From Glycomyces tenuis DSM 44171 (GTDB lineage: Bacteria > Actinomycetota > Actinomycetes > Mycobacteriales > Micromonosporaceae), in NCBI RefSeq assembly GCF_000427885.1, contig NZ_ATYW01000016.1, forward strand, positions 124,135 through 188,134: a DNA stretch of 64,000 nucleotides. Direction: 5' to 3'. The position numbers and the translations under genes are program-made. The notes beneath the pieces are model-generated. The model was given only the letters and a program-made list of their open reading frames with translations. It did no database searches and was not told the origin of the DNA. Shown here in pieces: positions 27,349 to 35,330 of the stretch (its first letter is position 1; every line of letters starts with the position of its first letter).

Positions 27349-28281
27349 ATGCGACGTCGTTCGATCATGAAGAGCACCACCGCCCTCGGTGCCGCGGCCG
27401 TGCTGGGCCTGGGCCTGGCCGCCTGCTCGGTCGAGGAAGAGGGAGGCGGCTCCGGCGAGTCCGGCGGCGGCATCGACTTCGGCCTGCCCGAAGGCGAAGG
27501 CGAACTGGCCCTCGCCATCATCCCCGGTTGGGACGAGGGCGTGGTCGCCACCGAGGTGTGGCGCCAGGCGCTCGAGGACGCCGGCTACGAGGTGACCGTC
27601 GAGGAGATCGCCGAGGCGGGCGTGCTGTACGAGGGGCTCGCCAACGGCGACATCGACGTGTTCCTCGACGGCTGGCTGCCGATCACGCACGCCACCTACA
27701 TGGACGCGTACGGCGACCAGCTCGAGACGATCGGCACCTGGAACGAGAACGCGGCGCTGACCGTGGCCGTCCCGAGCTACGTCGACGAGGTCGACTCGCT
27801 CACCGAGCTCAACGACAACGCCGAGCTGTTCGGCAACCGCATCGTCGGCATCGAGCCGAGCGCCGGCCTGACCGAGGCGGTGCTGGAGAACTCGATCCCG
27901 ACGTACGGCATCGAGGACATGGAGCTGGAGACCTCCACGACCGCGAGCATGCTGTCCGAGCTCGACTCGGCCATCGCCGCCGAGGAGCCCATCGTGGTGA
28001 CCCTGTGGCAGCCGCACTGGGCCTACGCCAAGTACGACCTCAAGAACCTCGAGGACCCGGAGAAGACCCTCGGCGAGGTCGAGACCATCAACACCCTGGC
28101 CACCGCCGGGTTCTCCGAGGAGCACCCCGAGCTCGCCGAGGTCCTCGGCACGTTCAAGATGACCGACGAGCAGCTCGCCGGCCTGGAGCAGGTCGTGTTC
28201 GACGAGCACGACGGCGACGTCGAGGCGGGCACCACCGCCTGGCTCCAGGAGAACGACTTCTCCGAGCTGATCTCGCAGTAG
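27349..28281 (+). CDS. proX: Glycine betaine-binding lipoprotein
   Basis: A 310-residue substrate-binding lipoprotein (OpuAC/ProX type). A twin-basic N-terminus and hydrophobic core end in the lipobox GLGLAACS, so the mature protein is anchored through Cys. The fold motifs IIPGWDEGVVATEVWRQAL, NGDIDVFLDGWLP and VVTLWQPHWAYAKYDLKNL match betaine-binding proteins; the tryptophans in GWDE, DGWLP and LWQPHW would form the aromatic cage for a quaternary amine. The ATG at 27349 has AAGGAG upstream; an in-frame ATG at 27319 has none. A strong terminator ends the operon. Confidence 0.93.
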   Translation: MRRRSIMKSTTALGAAAVLGLGLAACSVEEEGGGSGESGGGIDFGLPEGEGELALAIIPGWDEGVVATEVWRQALEDAGYEVTVEEIAEAGVLYEGLANGDIDVFLDGWLPITHATYMDAYGDQLETIGTWNENAALTVAVPSYVDEVDSLTELNDNAELFGNRIVGIEPSAGLTEAVLENSIPTYGIEDMELETSTTASMLSELDSAIAAEEPIVVTLWQPHWAYAKYDLKNLEDPEKTLGEVETINTLATAGFSEEHPELAEVLGTFKMTDEQLAGLEQVVFDEHDGDVEAGTTAWLQENDFSELISQ

Positions 28282-28295
28282 ACGAGTCCTGAAAG

Positions 28296-28320
28296 GGGGG
28301 ACGGGCTTCGCCCGTCCCCC
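28296..28320 (+). terminator. Terminator of the betaine transporter operon
   Basis: GGGGGACGGGC (28296-28306) and GCCCGTCCCCC (28310-28320) pair perfectly around a TTC loop, 14 nt after the binding-protein stop codon. Confidence 0.85.
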
Positions 28321-28463
28321 TTCGCCGTGTCCGCACATGAGTGGTTCTCGGTGAAACGCCGCCGCACCGGCGCACAGGTGTTAATGTCCTGGCACGACGG
28401 CAGATCGCGAAGGCGTCGTCCAGGGGGAACACCGAGCGGAACCGAGCAGCGGGGAGCACGGCC

Positions 28464-28754
28464 ATGGCGCATCTCGAGCACACCGGACACGACCACCGCC
28501 ACGGCGAGGGCTGCGGCCACACCGCCGTCCAGCACGGCGACCACGTCGAATACGCCCACGACGGGCACCTGCACCGGGCCCACGGCGAGCATTACGACGA
28601 GTGCGAGCCGAGCGGCCACGTCATCTGCGAGGGCCACGACCACCAGCACGGCGAAGGCTGCGGCCACCCGGCGGTCCGGCACGGCGACCACGTCGACTAC
28701 GTGCACGACGGCCACCGGCACGCGCTGCATCAGGGCCACTACGACGACCACTAA
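28464..28754 (+). CDS. Histidine-rich repeat protein, probable metal binding
   Basis: A 96-residue soluble protein built from two copies of a unit of about 45 residues: GHDHRHGEGCGH..QHGDHVEYAHDGHLH..HGEHYDE, then GHDHQHGEGCGH..RHGDHVDYVHDGHRH..HQGHYDDH. About one residue in four is histidine, with one Cys in each GEGCGH and two more in the middle. This composition indicates binding or buffering of zinc, nickel or copper. Similar small His-rich proteins occur in streptomycetes and some are under Zur control; I see no Zur-like AT-rich palindrome upstream here. The ATG at 28464 is in frame with the full repeats. The Cys-rich gene follows 109 bp downstream. Confidence 0.8.
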   Translation: MAHLEHTGHDHRHGEGCGHTAVQHGDHVEYAHDGHLHRAHGEHYDECEPSGHVICEGHDHQHGEGCGHPAVRHGDHVDYVHDGHRHALHQGHYDDH

Positions 28755-28863
28755 GGCCTGGTTGCGACCTCCCGTGAGCGGCCGCCGACCGGCGTCGGCG
28801 GCCGCGGTTGCGCGCCGACGATAGGATGCCTCTCGACTGTCCCCGGCCTCAGGAGACCGCCCC

Positions 28864-30027
28864 ATGTTCGGCATCCTCGCACCATGCCCCTCACGCACTC
28901 CCGCCGATCTCAAGCCCCGCTGGATGGGCCACTTCTGCGGCCTGTGCCTGGAGCTGCGCGACGACGCCGGGCACCTCGCGCGCCTGACCACCAACTACGA
29001 CACGCTCGCGCTGTCGGTCCTGGTCGAGGCCCAGCAGGGCGACGGGGCCGACGGCCGCGACGCCGGGCCGTGCGCGCTGCGCGGCATGCGCCGCCAGCGC
29101 ATCGCCACCGGTGACGGGCCGCGACTGGCGGCCACCGCTTCGCTGCTGCTGGCTTCGGCGAAGCTGCGCGACCACGTCGAGGACGGCGACGGGATCGTCG
29201 CCCGGCCGGGCGTGGCGGGCCTGGCGGGGAGGACGGCCGGGCGCTACCGCTCCAAGGCCCTGGCCATCGGCGAGTCGATCCGGCTGCCGGTGGAGGAGGT
29301 CATGGCCGCCGTCGACCGGCAGAAGGCCGTCGAGGACGCCTGCGGCCCCGGCACGCCGCTCGCGGCGGTCACCGCGCCGACCGAGCAGGCCACCGCCGAG
29401 CTGTTCGCCCACGCCGCGGTCCTGGGCGGCAGCGAGGACAACATCGGGCCGTTCCGGGCCGCGGGGGCCTCGTTCGGGCGCCTCGCGCACCTCCTGGACG
29501 CCGCCGAGGACTTCGACGACGACGCCGAGCAGGGGGCCTGGAACCCACTCGCGGCCACCGGCACCGGCATGGACGAGGCCCGCTCGCTCGCGCGGGGCGC
29601 GCTGGCCGACATGCGCGCCGCGCTCGAGGCGGCCTCGTTCGTGGACGCGACGATGGTGCGGCTGCTGCTGGACCGCTACGCGCGCCACGCGGTCTCCAAG
29701 ACCTTCGGGTCGACGTGCGCGACCTACCGGCGCCCCGACCGCGGCGACTACCGGCACCGGCCGCGCGACGACCACGACCATCGGCGGTTCGGGCGGCGGC
29801 GCGGCTTCTGGGGCGGGCTGTGCGTGGCGTCGGCGCTGTTCTGCTCCTGCCAGATGTGCTGCGCCAACGAGTACCACGACCCGTGGTCCGGCCAGCCGCG
29901 CCAGGGCTGCTGCCACCAGTGCGACTGCTGCGACGCGTGCGAGTGCTGCAACTGCGACTGCTGCAGTTGCTGCAATTGCGGCGGGGAGGACGGCGGCTGC
30001 TGCAACTGCGATTGCAGCTGCGACTGA
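28864..30027 (+). CDS. DUF5685-like protein with cysteine-rich C-terminal tail
   Basis: A 387-residue protein. The N-terminal 290 residues match the actinobacterial DUF5685 type: HFCGLCLELRDDAG near residue 25, LTTNYDTLALSVLVEAQ, and a helical core with LAHLLDAAEDFDDDAEQGAWNPL, an acidic stretch reminiscent of the DDxxD of isoprenoid-synthase folds (resemblance only). After a basic, His/Arg-rich hinge the last 70 residues hold 24 cysteines, mostly as CC and CxC pairs (CDCCDACECCNC), with almost no other hydrophobic residues. The tail resembles a metallothionein. The function is unknown; metal binding or a secreted/processed tail are options. The neighbour at 28464 is also metal-binding in character. 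Confidence 0.82.
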   Translation: MFGILAPCPSRTPADLKPRWMGHFCGLCLELRDDAGHLARLTTNYDTLALSVLVEAQQGDGADGRDAGPCALRGMRRQRIATGDGPRLAATASLLLASAKLRDHVEDGDGIVARPGVAGLAGRTAGRYRSKALAIGESIRLPVEEVMAAVDRQKAVEDACGPGTPLAAVTAPTEQATAELFAHAAVLGGSEDNIGPFRAAGASFGRLAHLLDAAEDFDDDAEQGAWNPLAATGTGMDEARSLARGALADMRAALEAASFVDATMVRLLLDRYARHAVSKTFGSTCATYRRPDRGDYRHRPRDDHDHRRFGRRRGFWGGLCVASALFCSCQMCCANEYHDPWSGQPRQGCCHQCDCCDACECCNCDCCSCCNCGGEDGGCCNCDCSCD

Positions 30028-30039
30028 CGCCGCCCTCGT

Positions 30040-30366
30040 TCAGGCCTCGCCTATGGCCGCGGCCTGGCCGGTGTCGATGCGGCCGATCTTGTCGCCGTCG
30101 ACGGTGAAGTCCCAGTAGGTCGTCATGTCGCCCCACTTGTCGTCGTGGACGGCGACGATGAGCCGCGAGCCGCCCATGGTCTCGCGCTGCGGCGTCAGGC
30201 GGGCGTCGGCGTCGAACAGGTTGGAGTCGCACCACTCGGCGAGGTCGCGCGCGACGCCGTCGTCGGTCAGGACGGCGTCGCCGGTCAGCAGCGCGTAGAA
30301 GGCGGTGCGGTCGCCCGCGTTGACCGCGTCGACGAGCGCGGCCACGGTCGGATTCGAAGGTGTCAT
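30040..30366 (-). CDS. SnoaL/NTF2-like small protein
   Basis: A 108-residue protein with the pattern of the SnoaL-like NTF2 fold. It opens with PTVAALVDAVNAGDRTAFYALLTGDAVLTDDGV, where a helix pair leads into a strand with acidic residues, and ends with strands TTYWDFTVDGDKIGRIDTGQ. Members are isomerases, cyclases, ligand-binding proteins or of unknown role; no specific catalytic residues can be assigned. It is convergent with the Cys-rich gene (12 bp apart) and lies 57 bp downstream of the RNA methyltransferase gene on the same strand. Confidence 0.75.
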   Translation of the reverse strand: MTPSNPTVAALVDAVNAGDRTAFYALLTGDAVLTDDGVARDLAEWCDSNLFDADARLTPQRETMGGSRLIVAVHDDKWGDMTTYWDFTVDGDKIGRIDTGQAAAIGEA

Positions 30367-30423
30367 GGCCTCATTGTGGCGATCGGAGCGCCACCGGAGC
30401 GCCGAATCCGATATTTCGTCGCG

Positions 30424-31617
30424 TTACCGGGCCGTTTCGACCGGTGCCGGTTCGAACAGCGCGATCGTCTCGAAGTGCTGCGTCATCGGGAAGGCGTCGA
30501 AGGCGCGCATGCGGCTCGGCTCCCAGCCGTGCTCGGCGAAGGCCTTGACGTCGCGGGCCAGCGCGCCCGCGTCGCAGGCGACGTAGCAGATCGCCCTCGG
30601 GCGGGCCTCGACCAGGGAGGCCACCACCTCGGGCCCGGCGCCGCTGCGCGGCGGGTCGAGCACCACGATGTCCACGCCGCCGAGGGCGGGCACGGTCTCG
30701 GCGACGTCGCCGTCGATCGCGCCGGCGTTCTTCCAGTCGGCGAGGTTGGCGGCGGTGCGGGAGGACTTCGCGTTCTCGACGGCCACCACCCGGCCGAGCT
30801 CCCCCACCGCGTCGGCGAGTCCGGCGGCGAACAGCCCCGCCCCCGCGTACAGGTCCCAGGCGGCCTCGCCCTCCCGCGGCCGGAGGAATTCGAGCACGCA
30901 GTCCAGGAACGCCTCGGCGGCGGCCGGGTGGACCTGCCAGAAGCCGTCGAAGCCCAGCTCGAACTCGGTCTCGCCGACCCGCTGGTGGACGGTCTTCGGG
31001 CCGCTCTTGTGGTGGGGCCGGGAGGTGCGGCGCAGCTGCGTGTAGACGGCGAGGCCGTCGTCGTCGGAGTCGACGACGCCGACCGCGCCCATGCCCTTCC
31101 AGTTCCGGGAGAGGACGTCGGCCGAGCGGATCGGCTCGGAGGCGATGCGGCACCAGTCGATGTGGACGATGTCGCGGGACTTGTGCTCGCGCAGTCCGGC
31201 CTTCCCGCTCTGGTCGACGGCGTACTGCATGCGGGTGCGCCAGCCGAGCGGGCCCTCCTTCCAGGGGAGCGCCTCGACCTCGAGCCCTTCGAGCCGCTCG
31301 GCGTCGAGCCCGCCGAGGCGGGTGAGCTGGTCGGTCAGGACGCGGGTCTTGAGGCGCAGCTGGGCCTCGTGGCTCGCGTGCTGGAAGTCGCAGCCGCCGC
31401 ATCTGCCGGGCCCGGCCCACGGGCAGGGCGGCTCGACGCGGTCGGGCGAGGGCTCGAGGATCTCGACGGCGTCGGCGAAGGCGAAGCGCTTCTTGCGGTC
31501 GGTGACCTCGATGCGCACCCGCTCGCCCGGCAGGGCGTGGCGGACGAAGTACACCTCGCCGTCGACGCGGGCCACGCAGTGGCCTCCGGCAGCGACGTCC
31601 CCTACGGTGACGATCAT
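30424..31617 (-). CDS. TrmA/RumA-family RNA (uracil-5) methyltransferase
   Basis: A 397-residue SAM-dependent methyltransferase of the 5-methyluridine family. The N-terminal TRAM-like domain is followed by an iron-sulfur cluster site PPCPWAGPGRCGGCDFQH with a fourth cysteine in DWCRIASEP, the pattern of RlmD. The SAM site reads AAWDLYAGAGLFAAGLAD, the motif IV region VVLDPPRSG, and the nucleophile is the Cys in CYVACDAGALARD. The substrate is probably 23S rRNA. The ATG at 31617 has GGAGG 3 nt upstream. It corresponds to Rv2689c in the mycobacterial gene order. Confidence 0.92.
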   Translation of the reverse strand: MIVTVGDVAAGGHCVARVDGEVYFVRHALPGERVRIEVTDRKKRFAFADAVEILEPSPDRVEPPCPWAGPGRCGGCDFQHASHEAQLRLKTRVLTDQLTRLGGLDAERLEGLEVEALPWKEGPLGWRTRMQYAVDQSGKAGLREHKSRDIVHIDWCRIASEPIRSADVLSRNWKGMGAVGVVDSDDDGLAVYTQLRRTSRPHHKSGPKTVHQRVGETEFELGFDGFWQVHPAAAEAFLDCVLEFLRPREGEAAWDLYAGAGLFAAGLADAVGELGRVVAVENAKSSRTAANLADWKNAGAIDGDVAETVPALGGVDIVVLDPPRSGAGPEVVASLVEARPRAICYVACDAGALARDVKAFAEHGWEPSRMRAFDAFPMTQHFETIALFEPAPVETAR

Positions 31618-31763
31618 CGTCCTCCCCAACCCCCGTGTCCGTGGGCCGGGGCCGCTCGACGGGCGTCGGCGGCCTCCCCGGCCCGGTGCAAGCACGCCCG
31701 CCAGGCTACTACGGGCGGGAATGGGCGCGGCACCTCGCACGTGGCATTGAGGCATTCGAATTG

Positions 31764-31817
31764 TTGACTTAAAAGACGGCCGTCGATATAGTGGGCCGAA
31801 GTGTGCAAACGCTTGCA
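31764..31817 (+). promoter_or_regulatory. Promoter and LacI-type operator of the pectate lyase gene
   Basis: TTGACT (31764-31769) and TATAGT (31787-31792) have an ideal 17-nt spacer. The near-palindrome TGCAAACGCTTGCA (31804-31817) lies about 5-18 nt after the expected transcription start. Its central CG and half-sites fit the LacI/GalR operator pattern, so binding would block elongation. Confidence 0.8.
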
Positions 31818-31846
31818 TTCCATGTCCATCTCAGAGAGGCGAGCTC

Positions 31847-33103
31847 ATGTCCGACCGCAGGAACCCCCGCTCCCGAGCGGGAGCCATACCGATCGCGCTC
31901 ATCGCGGCCGTCCTCGGCCTCCTCGGCGCCACCGCCTTCGCGCAGCCCGCGTTCGCGCAATCCGAGATCTTGACCGTCGCCACCGACGGCGACGACGCCA
32001 ACCCCGGCACCGTGGCCGCGCCCCTGCGCACCATCCAGCACGCCGTCGATCTGGCCGCACCCGGCACCGTGATCCAGATCCGCGGCGGCGTCTACGCCCC
32101 CGAGACCAACCTCCAGATCAACACCGACGGCGAGTCCGGGAACCCGATCACCATGACCGCCTACCGCGGCGAGCACGTCGTCATCGACGGCGAGAACATG
32201 CCGTACACGCCCGGCGAGCTCGACGGCTCGATCCCGAGGCCCGACCGCGGCGCCCTGCACGTCGAAGGCGACTGGTGGGTCTTCCGCGGCCTGGAGATCG
32301 TCCACGGCCCGTACGGGATCTTCTGCATGAACTGCAACAACAACGTCTTCGACCGGCTCGTCACCCGCGACAACTACGAATCGGGGCTCCACCTCTTCCT
32401 CGAATCCGGCGGCAACCTCATCCTCGACCTGGACAGCTACGGCAACTTCGATCCGCGGAACAACGGCGAGAGCGCCGACGGCCTGGCCATCAAGGAGGGC
32501 TCCGGCGAGGGCAACGTGGTGCGCGGGGCACGCCTGTGGAACAACGTCGACGACGGCTTCGACTCCTGGGAGTTCACCTCGCCGATCCTCATCGAGGACT
32601 CCGTCGCCTGGGGCAACGGCTTCAACCGCTGGGACTTTCCCGACTTCCCCGGCGACGGCAACGGCTTCAAGCTCGGCCGCGGCGCCGAGACGGCCACCCA
32701 CACCGTGCGGAACAGCATCGCCTTCGACAACGCCCAGCACGGCATCATCGACAACGGCAACCCGGCCTCGATGCTCATCGAGAACAACACCGCCTGGGAC
32801 AACGCCGAGACCGGCTTCGTCTTCGACCGCTCGACCTCGACGCTGAACGGGAACCTCTCGGTGGCCAACGCCGCCGCCGCCGCCCTCGGCTCCTCCGGCG
32901 GCGAGGGAAACTCCTGGGACATCAAGGACGAGTGGAGCGAGGCGGACCTGGCGAGCACCGCGACCGGCGTCATCACCGGCCCCCGCGCGCCCGACGGCTC
33001 GATCCGGTCCACGGACTTCCTGCGACCCGAGGGCTACGAGGACCTCGGCGCGGACTTCTCGAACGGCGGACGCTGCGGCGCCCACGGCGCTCCGGCGACG
33101 TAG
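31847..33103 (+). CDS. Secreted polysaccharide lyase family 9 (pectate lyase-like)
   Basis: A 418-residue exported right-handed beta-helix protein. The signal peptide (residues 1-38) has a hydrophobic core and an AFAQ-type cleavage site. The body starts with the TVATDGDDANPGTVAAPLRTIQHAVD opening common to secreted beta-helix lyases. The PL9 signature lies at about residues 205-280: ADGLAIKEGSGEGNVVRGAR, NNVDDGFDSWEF and FPGDGNGFKLG, which include the calcium aspartates and the candidate catalytic lysine. It should cleave polygalacturonate by beta-elimination outside the cell. A LacI-type operator precedes it. It lies between the TrmA-like and APC genes, adjacent in mycobacteria, so it looks like an accessory insertion. 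Confidence 0.88.
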   Translation: MSDRRNPRSRAGAIPIALIAAVLGLLGATAFAQPAFAQSEILTVATDGDDANPGTVAAPLRTIQHAVDLAAPGTVIQIRGGVYAPETNLQINTDGESGNPITMTAYRGEHVVIDGENMPYTPGELDGSIPRPDRGALHVEGDWWVFRGLEIVHGPYGIFCMNCNNNVFDRLVTRDNYESGLHLFLESGGNLILDLDSYGNFDPRNNGESADGLAIKEGSGEGNVVRGARLWNNVDDGFDSWEFTSPILIEDSVAWGNGFNRWDFPDFPGDGNGFKLGRGAETATHTVRNSIAFDNAQHGIIDNGNPASMLIENNTAWDNAETGFVFDRSTSTLNGNLSVANAAAAALGSSGGEGNSWDIKDEWSEADLASTATGVITGPRAPDGSIRSTDFLRPEGYEDLGADFSNGGRCGAHGAPAT

Positions 33104-33120
33104 ACTCCCCTCCTCGCACA

Positions 33121-33146
33121 GGCCCCGGCGGCACGCCGCCGGGGCC
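33121..33146. terminator. Bidirectional hairpin terminator
   Basis: GGCCCCGGCGG and CCGCCGGGGCC pair perfectly around CACG, between the convergent pectate lyase and APC permease genes. Confidence 0.8.
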
Positions 33147-33149
33147 GCC

Positions 33150-35138
33150 TCATCTGCGGATGCGCCGCAGCGGCGGGGCCTCGCGGTTCTCGCCGAGGAT
33201 CCACGGCACGGTCACGATCATGACGCCCGGCACGTACTTCAGCTGCCGCTGGATCGCCTTCGTGGTCTGGTTGTGCAGGAGCCAGCCGGACCACGGGAAG
33301 TAGTTGCGCGCATCGCCCTTGCGCTGCCACCAGTGCCCGACGACGTACTCGGGGAGGTAGACGGTGACCACGTCGCGCGGCGCGTCACGCATGCGGGCCT
33401 TGACGTAGTCGACGATCGGGCCGGTGATCTCCCGGTAGGGGGAGTCGACGACGGTCAGCGAGATCCCGATCCCCCGCCGCTCCCAATCGGCCAGCAGCGC
33501 CCGGGAGGCGGCGGCGTCGACGTTGACCGTCAGCGCCGTGACGGTGTCCGGCCGGGTGGCCTTGGCGTAGGCGAGCATCCGCATCAGCGGCCGGTTCACG
33601 CTGGAGACCAGCACGATCGCGTGGTTGCGCGAGGGCAGCCTCGGCTTGCCCTTCGGCAGCTCGATCTCCTCGGCCACGGCCGTGTAGTGGCGGGAGACGA
33701 ACCACATCATCGCGTAGCCCGCGCCGATGATGACGGCGGCGATCCAGCCGCGCCGGTAGTCGGTGACCGCGACGATGCCGAGCACGATCGCGCACATGAG
33801 GGCCGCCGCCGCGGCGGTGCGCATCGCCCGGCGGGCGCGGGCGCGGCGGGCGGCGTCGCGCTCGATCCCCAGGACCCGCCGCCAGTGGAGGACCATCGCC
33901 GCGTGGGCCAGGACCATCGACAGGAACACCCCGACGATGTACATGCCGATGAGCCGGAACGTGGCGCCGCCGAAGGCGACGACGAGGATCCCGGCGGCCA
34001 CGGCCAGGATGATGATGCCGTTGGAGTAGACGAGCCGGTCGCCGCGCTTGTGGAGCTGGCGCGGCATCAGGTAGTCCTTGGCGAAGACCGAGGCCAGCTG
34101 CGGGAAGCCGACGAACGCGGTGTTGGCGGCCAGGAGGAGCACGCCGCCGGAGGCGAGCATGATCGGCCACATCAGCAGCGCCCGGGAGTCGAACACGGCG
34201 GCGGCGAGCTGGCCGATGAGCGGGTTCTGCACGTAGTCCTCGGGCACCCCGGCCAGCTGCGTCTGCGGGTCGACGGTGGACTGCGCGCCGACGAGGTAGG
34301 CGAGGACGACGATGCCGACGTACAGCGCGATGGTGGCGGCGCCGACGGCGGTGATGGCGGCGGCGGCGTTGCGGCCCCTGGGCGGGCGGAAGAACCGGAC
34401 GCGGGTCGTGAACGTCTCGATGCCGGTGACGGCGACCGAGCCGGCGGCGAAGGCGCGGGCGCACAGCACGAACAAGGCCACCGAGGTCATCTCGGTGGCC
34501 TCGCCTACGGTGTCGTAGCTCGCCGAGGGCGGCTCGATCTGCTCCCCGGCGGCGAGGCGGACCAATCCCACCGCGACGGTGGCGGCCATGCCCGCCACGA
34601 ACAGGAGCGCGATCCCCGCCGCGACGCGGCCCGAGACGCGCCCGCCGCGCAGGTTGAACGCCATGAGCAGCGCTATCGCCAGGGCGCAGGCCCATTCGCG
34701 CCCCTCGCGCACGCCGGGCCACAGCACGGCGAGGCAGGCGACGGCGGCCGAGACGGAGACGGCGACGGTGAGGATGTAGTCCAGGACGAGCGCGGCGGCG
34801 GTCAGGGCCCCGGCCCTCGGCCCGAGGTTCGCGGTCACGACCCGGTAGTCGCCGCCGCCGCCCGGATAGGCCTGCACGGTGTAGCGGTAGGAGGCGATGA
34901 CGGTGAGCATGACGACGGCGACGGCCAGCCCGGTCCAGATCGAGTAGGCGTAGGCGGCCGAGCCGGCGGCCGCCATGATGAGGAAGACCTGCTCGGGGGC
35001 GTAGGCGATCGAGGAGAGCGGGTTGACCGCGAGCAGCGGGATGGCGTACCGCTTCGACAGCTCGAGGGAACTCTGCCGCTCGGAGGTGAACGGCTCGCCC
35101 ACGAGCAGCCGCTTGAAGACGGACAGGGACCGGGTCAC
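33150..35138 (-). CDS. APC-family amino acid/cation permease
   Basis: A 662-residue membrane transporter of the APC superfamily. Twelve or more helices are visible, starting with LAVNPLSSIAYAPEQVFLIMAAAG, whose unwound SSIAYAPE segment resembles the substrate site of KUP-like and amino acid permeases. A cytoplasmic C-terminal domain of about 170 residues contains IVLVSSVNRPLMRMLAYAKA, a USP-like fold. Conserved synteny with the ceoB/ceoC-type TrkA pair suggests a link to potassium or osmotic homeostasis. The GTG at 35138 has AAGGGG 11 nt upstream. A tnpB gene is inserted between this gene and the trkA genes, so its original promoter may be displaced. Confidence 0.9.
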   Translation of the reverse strand: MTRSLSVFKRLLVGEPFTSERQSSLELSKRYAIPLLAVNPLSSIAYAPEQVFLIMAAAGSAAYAYSIWTGLAVAVVMLTVIASYRYTVQAYPGGGGDYRVVTANLGPRAGALTAAALVLDYILTVAVSVSAAVACLAVLWPGVREGREWACALAIALLMAFNLRGGRVSGRVAAGIALLFVAGMAATVAVGLVRLAAGEQIEPPSASYDTVGEATEMTSVALFVLCARAFAAGSVAVTGIETFTTRVRFFRPPRGRNAAAAITAVGAATIALYVGIVVLAYLVGAQSTVDPQTQLAGVPEDYVQNPLIGQLAAAVFDSRALLMWPIMLASGGVLLLAANTAFVGFPQLASVFAKDYLMPRQLHKRGDRLVYSNGIIILAVAAGILVVAFGGATFRLIGMYIVGVFLSMVLAHAAMVLHWRRVLGIERDAARRARARRAMRTAAAAALMCAIVLGIVAVTDYRRGWIAAVIIGAGYAMMWFVSRHYTAVAEEIELPKGKPRLPSRNHAIVLVSSVNRPLMRMLAYAKATRPDTVTALTVNVDAAASRALLADWERRGIGISLTVVDSPYREITGPIVDYVKARMRDAPRDVVTVYLPEYVVGHWWQRKGDARNYFPWSGWLLHNQTTKAIQRQLKYVPGVMIVTVPWILGENREAPPLRRIRR

Positions 35139-35144
35139 GGCCTT

Positions 35145-35330
35145 GGCATCCCCTTTTCCGAAGGTGGAAAAATTCTCGGTTACAGTACCGCGTGAGCAGC
35201 ACCGGCGCCGAGAGGTTCCTCGTTCCTCCCCTGCAGGGGGTTGCGGGCGGCGCCGGACGTGTCCGGTCTTATCCGCCCTCCGGAGGCGTTTCGCGTCTCC
35301 GCATGCCCTGCGGCGACGTCCGCGAGGCGT
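35145..35330 (-). ncRNA. Candidate omega-RNA (reRNA) overlapping the tnpB 3' end
   Basis: TnpB proteins use an RNA from the 3' end of their own gene, with the guide just past the element end. On the minus strand this region offers hairpin elements, such as CCCCTGCAGGGG (35228-35239) and a TTTTCC/GGAAAA stem beyond the stop codon (35154-35171). The boundaries are estimates; no sequence covariance was available. Confidence 0.3.

Noticed and set aside
28322-28463. Zur box upstream of the His-rich protein
   Set aside because: No AT-rich TGAAAATGATTTTCA-like palindrome is present; only a TGAAAC half-site-like string in GC-rich DNA.
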